From positions 310,001-374,000 of the forward strand of contig NZ_JAEKJB010000015.1 in the NCBI RefSeq assembly GCF_016785095.1: DNA of 64,000 nucleotides, read 5' to 3'. Origin of the DNA: Alloalcanivorax marinus. Lineage in GTDB: Bacteria > Pseudomonadota > Gammaproteobacteria > Pseudomonadales > Alcanivoracaceae. How positions within the stretch are numbered: position 1 is the stretch's first letter; every line of letters begins with the position of its first letter. The notes beneath the pieces are model-generated. The model saw only the letters and a program-made list of their open reading frames with translations. It ran no database searches and had not been told where the DNA came from. The position numbers were made by a program, and so were the translations under genes. This document shows positions 60,891-64,000 of this stretch, one piece after another.

Positions 60891-62723
60891 ATGACTTTGC
60901 GTTTTTCGACGGCGTTCGCCGTCCTGCCTGTTTGTTGTTCCGCTTTAACACCGTTGGCCGCCGCCGACGATACCTCTCCATTGCACGTCGCCGCTCTGGA
61001 CCCGGTGGTGATCACTCCCACCCTCTCCAGCCGCACGGTGGACGCATCGCTGTCATCCGTGACGGTGATCGACGAACAACAACTGCGACGGCAACAGCCG
61101 GTGGAATTCACCGATGTACTGCGTGGTCAGCCGGGCATCGATGTCACCGGCAACGGCAGTTTCGGCAAGGCCACCAGCGTCTTTATTCGTGGCACCGGCA
61201 GCAGCTCCTCGCTGTTACTGCTAAACGGCGTGCGTCTGCGTTCGGCCACCGCCGGCAATCCCTCTTGGCAATTCCTGCCCGCCTCGCTGATCAGTCGCGT
61301 GGAAGTGGTGCGCGGACCACGCGGGAGCCTGTACGGTGCCGACGCCATGGGTGGGGTGGTACAGGTATTCACCGATCGCACCGCCGACGGCGCCTTCGTG
61401 GAAGCCGGCGCCGGCACCTTCAATACCCGCCATCTGGCCGCCGGGGCCTCCGGCGAAAGTGAAGGCACCCGCTATACCCTGGGCGTGGACCGCTTCGACA
61501 CCGATGGCACCGAACTGCGTGAAAACAGCGGGGATCGGGGTTACGACAATACCTCCGGGGTCATCAACCTGACCCACCGCTTCGACAATGACGCCGAGCT
61601 GGGGGTATTCGCCTTCCGCGCCGAAGGCACCACCGAGTTCGAGGGCTCCACTCCCGCGCAGGAACGCACCACCGACTATGCGCTGCAGGCGGCCGGCGTC
61701 CACGGCGGCGTCTGGGTCAGCGACAACTGGCTGAGCAAGCTGCAAATCAGCGATGCCCGCGACGAAAGCGAAGGTTACACCGACGGTAATCGCAGCAACT
61801 TCTTCAACACCCGCAGCCGCGCCGCGAGCTGGCAGAATTTTCTGTTGTTCGGCGATCACGAGCTGGTGATCGGCGGCGACTTCCTGCGCGATAGCGTGGA
61901 GAGCAGCACCGTGTATGACGAGGACGAGCGCGATAACAGCGCCGGCTTCGCCCAGCTGTTGCTGAATTTCGGCGCCTTCGATATTCAGGCCAGCGGCCGC
62001 TACGACGACAACGAAGCCTTCGGCGGCGAAACCACCGGCGGTCTGGCCGTGGGCTACAAGGTCACCCCTCACCACCGTGTGCGCGCCAGCTATGCCACCG
62101 CGTTTCGCGCGCCGTCGTTCAATGAGCTGTACTATCCGGGCTTCGGTAACCCTGAACTGGAAGCGGAGAAATCAAAAAGCCTGGAGCTCGGCGTTCGCGG
62201 CCAATGGCAAACCTGGTTCTGGGACCTGGCCTTGTACGAGACCAATGTGGACGACCTGATCGGTACCGCCGACATCGGTTTCGGCCTGGGCTCGTACAAT
62301 GTGGACGAGGCACGCATTCGTGGCGCCGAGTTGACCTCCGGCCTGGAATGGAATCAGTGGCGTCTGGCGGCGGCGGCATCCATCGAGGACCCGCGCGATC
62401 GCGATACCGGTAACGTTCTGCAGCGCCGCGCCAAACGCAGCCTGCGTCTGGACGCGGACCGGCAACTCGGGGACGTTTCCTTGGGCGGTACCCTGGTGCT
62501 CAAGAGTGACCGCTACAATGACGCCGAAAACGAGGAACCACTGCCCGGCTTTGGTACGCTTGATCTGCGCGCGGACTGGCGTTTCGCGCCGCGCTGGTCG
62601 GCACGTCTGGCGGTCAAGAACGTGCTCGATAAAAGCTACGCCACCAGCACCAATTACGCCGGTTGGGACTACCTTAATGCCGGCCGCTTCACCATGCTGA
62701 ATCTGCGCTACGAACTGCAGTAA
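60891..62723 (+). CDS. btuB: TonB-dependent vitamin B12 outer-membrane receptor
   Basis: This 610-residue receptor imports cobalamin across the outer membrane. It has a signal peptide (LRFSTAFAVLPVCCSALTPLAAA), a TonB-box-like DPVVITPTL, a plug domain (QPVEFTDVLRGQPGIDVTGNGSFGKATSVFIRGTGSSSSLLLLNGVRL ... VEVVRGPRGSLYGADAMGGVVQVFT) and a C-terminal barrel ending in Phe-containing FTMLNLRYELQ. The upstream cobalamin riboswitch and downstream btuF/btuC fix its identity. AAGGGGA precedes the ATG. Confidence 0.95.
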   Translation: MTLRFSTAFAVLPVCCSALTPLAAADDTSPLHVAALDPVVITPTLSSRTVDASLSSVTVIDEQQLRRQQPVEFTDVLRGQPGIDVTGNGSFGKATSVFIRGTGSSSSLLLLNGVRLRSATAGNPSWQFLPASLISRVEVVRGPRGSLYGADAMGGVVQVFTDRTADGAFVEAGAGTFNTRHLAAGASGESEGTRYTLGVDRFDTDGTELRENSGDRGYDNTSGVINLTHRFDNDAELGVFAFRAEGTTEFEGSTPAQERTTDYALQAAGVHGGVWVSDNWLSKLQISDARDESEGYTDGNRSNFFNTRSRAASWQNFLLFGDHELVIGGDFLRDSVESSTVYDEDERDNSAGFAQLLLNFGAFDIQASGRYDDNEAFGGETTGGLAVGYKVTPHHRVRASYATAFRAPSFNELYYPGFGNPELEAEKSKSLELGVRGQWQTWFWDLALYETNVDDLIGTADIGFGLGSYNVDEARIRGAELTSGLEWNQWRLAAAASIEDPRDRDTGNVLQRRAKRSLRLDADRQLGDVSLGGTLVLKSDRYNDAENEEPLPGFGTLDLRADWRFAPRWSARLAVKNVLDKSYATSTNYAGWDYLNAGRFTMLNLRYELQ

Positions 62724-62735
62724 ACGGAGACCTCC

Positions 62736-63629
62736 ATGCCTCGCTCATCGCTGTTCCGCGCTTTGATTCAGGCCGTCGGCCTGATATCGCTGGCGGTCTC
62801 GGCACGGGCGCAGGTGTGCGTGGACGACGACGCGGGCCGGCGGGTGTGCCTGGAGCAACCGGCAGAGCGCATCGTGGCGCTGTCCCCCGGCGCCACCGAG
62901 CTGCTGTTCGACGCCGGCGCCGGCGAGCGGCTGGTGGGCGCGGTGAGCTTCAGCGACTTCCCGCCGGCGGCCAAGGCGCTGCCCCGGGTGGGCAGTTACA
63001 AGCGCCTGGACATGGAGGCGATTCTGGCCCTGAAACCGGACCTGGTGGTGGCCTGGATCAGCGGCAATCCGGACACCCAGGTTCAGCGGCTGGAGGAACT
63101 TGGGCTCACCGTCTACCGGGGTGAGCCGCTGCGCTTCGCCGACGTGGCCGACACCCTGGAACGTTTTTCCGTGCTGGCCGGCACCGAACGGGCCGGCCGC
63201 GCCGCCGCCGACCATTTCCGCGACGGCATCACCGATCTGCGTGGACGTTACGCCGACGCGGACCCGGTGACGGTGTTCTACGAGGTCTGGGAAGAGCCGC
63301 TGATGACGGTCAACGGCGAGCACCTGATCAGCGAGGCGATCCGTGTGTGCGGCGGCATCAATGTGTTCGCCGATCAGACCAGCCTGGCGCCGCGCATCGG
63401 CAAGGAAGCGGTGATCGCCAAGGACCCGGAGGCCATCGTCGCCGGCGGCATGGGCGAGGACAATCCGGAGTGGCTGGAACCCTGGAAGCGGTTCCCGGCG
63501 CTCACCGCCGTGCAGCGGGATAACCTGTTCTTCGTGCCGCCCTCCACCCTGCAGCGCCCCACTCCGCAGATGCTGAAGGGCACCCGGCTACTGTGCCGCC
63601 ACCTGGAGACCGCCCGTGCCCGGCGTTAG
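62736..63629 (+). CDS. btuF: Cobalamin ABC transporter periplasmic binding protein
   Basis: This 297-residue binding protein has a signal peptide (LFRALIQAVGLISLAVSARA, then QVCVDDDAG) and the helical-backbone (type III) fold: RIVALSPGATELLFDAGAGERLVGAVSFSDFPPAAKALPRVGSYKRLDMEAILALKPDLVVAW and ISEAIRVCGGINVFAD. It passes B12 to BtuCD. It starts 12 bp after btuB and overlaps the btuC start by 14 bp. Confidence 0.92.
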   Translation: MPRSSLFRALIQAVGLISLAVSARAQVCVDDDAGRRVCLEQPAERIVALSPGATELLFDAGAGERLVGAVSFSDFPPAAKALPRVGSYKRLDMEAILALKPDLVVAWISGNPDTQVQRLEELGLTVYRGEPLRFADVADTLERFSVLAGTERAGRAAADHFRDGITDLRGRYADADPVTVFYEVWEEPLMTVNGEHLISEAIRVCGGINVFADQTSLAPRIGKEAVIAKDPEAIVAGGMGEDNPEWLEPWKRFPALTAVQRDNLFFVPPSTLQRPTPQMLKGTRLLCRHLETARARR

Positions 63630-64000
63630 CGGTCGGGGCCTGGCGGCCCTGATGGTGCTGGCCGGGCTCGGCCTGCTGGCGGTGGCCGCCGCCCTGGCGG
63701 TGGGCAGCGTGCCGATCACGGTGACCCAGCTACTGGCGGTGCTCACCGGCGGCGGCGACCCGCTGCACCGGGAGCTGCTGTTGTCCCTGCGCCTGCCCCG
63801 GGCGCTGGCGGCGTTCGCCACCGGCGGCCTGCTGTCCCTGGCCGGTGCCCTGATGCAGGTGCTGCTGCGCAACCCCCTGGCGGACCCCTACGTGCTGGGG
63901 CTGTCCGGCGGCGCGGCGGTGGGCGCCCTGGGCGCCATGCTGGTGGGGGCGGCGGCCTTCGGCGTGTCCGGCGCCGCCTTCGCCGGGGCGCTGCTGTCCA
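63616..64000 (+). CDS. btuC: Cobalamin ABC transporter permease BtuC (3' end cut by the window)
   Basis: This FecCD-family permease has its first about 128 residues in view. TM1 is LAALMVLAGLGLLAVAAALAVG; typical marks LLSLRLPRALAAFATGGLLSLAGALMQVLLRNPLADPYVLGLSGGAAVGALGAM follow. GTG at 63616 lies within the last codons of btuF, so the two are coupled. The frame stays open to position 64000; the rest and the ATPase btuD are expected to the right. Confidence 0.9.
   Translation, partial: MPGVSGRGLAALMVLAGLGLLAVAAALAVGSVPITVTQLLAVLTGGGDPLHRELLLSLRLPRALAAFATGGLLSLAGALMQVLLRNPLADPYVLGLSGGAAVGALGAMLVGAAAFGVSGAAFAGALLS

Overview
The window is GC-rich, gene-dense chromosomal DNA from a Gammaproteobacterium. 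The gene content points to a marine or oil-degrading Alcanivorax/Alloalcanivorax-type organism: an AlmA-like long-chain alkane monooxygenase, a second Baeyer-Villiger-type monooxygenase, a single-chain acyl-CoA carboxylase, fatty acyl-CoA ligase and dehydrogenase, and a complete aromatic meta-cleavage pathway. The genus is an inference from content, not a database match. I saw no rRNA, tRNA, insertion sequence, prophage or CRISPR array.

Region by region. 1-5.1 kb: a MexEF/OqxAB-type RND efflux pump (pump gene cut by the left edge) with a divergent AraC-type regulator. 5.1-11.9 kb: mostly housekeeping and stress genes (crcB, NAD-isocitrate dehydrogenase, a DUF883/YqjE-like membrane pair, a CDF-like transporter with an altered metal site, aldo/keto reductase with divergent LysR, a glutathione S-transferase). 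11.9-27.5 kb: a large leftward aromatic catabolic island. A GntR regulator, a strong promoter in AT-rich DNA, a TAXI-TRAP uptake system, a benzoate-type Rieske dioxygenase (large subunit, small subunit, one-component reductase), a zinc alcohol dehydrogenase and an extradiol dioxygenase end at a sharp terminator. After it come the dehydrogenase-branch meta-cleavage genes (dmpC, E, F, G, H and the 4-OT tautomerase) and a porin, closed by two terminators in tandem. Together they would import an aromatic acid, dihydroxylate it, cleave the ring and give pyruvate plus acetyl-CoA.

27.5-44.8 kb: lipid and hydrocarbon oxidation. This holds a CHAD protein, AlmA behind a perfect palindrome, an acyl-CoA dehydrogenase, a LysR/aldo-keto reductase pair, and a Baeyer-Villiger monooxygenase with a histone-H1-like tail grouped with a ferritin-like di-iron protein, an SDR and a TetR. 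A class V aminotransferase, a D-2-hydroxyacid dehydrogenase and the 1096-aa biotin-dependent acyl-CoA carboxylase with a divergent TetR follow. 44.8-52.2 kb: a complete dipeptide/oligopeptide-type ABC importer and an acyl-CoA synthetase. 52.2-52.6 kb: a perfect 7-bp tandem array of about 21 copies, a hairpin, a second heptamer array and an overlooked 37-aa membrane peptide.

52.8-64 kb: a lipoprotein of the choice-of-anchor I family with a possible Pho box, a MarR regulator with a self-overlapping operator, then late cobalamin assembly genes (cobU, cobS, cobC, cobT, cbiB, cobD), a cobalamin riboswitch and the B12 uptake genes btuB, btuF, btuC (cut by the right edge). REP-like palindromes with the core GTAGGAGCG occur at three places (about 40.65, 50.4 and 56.0 kb).
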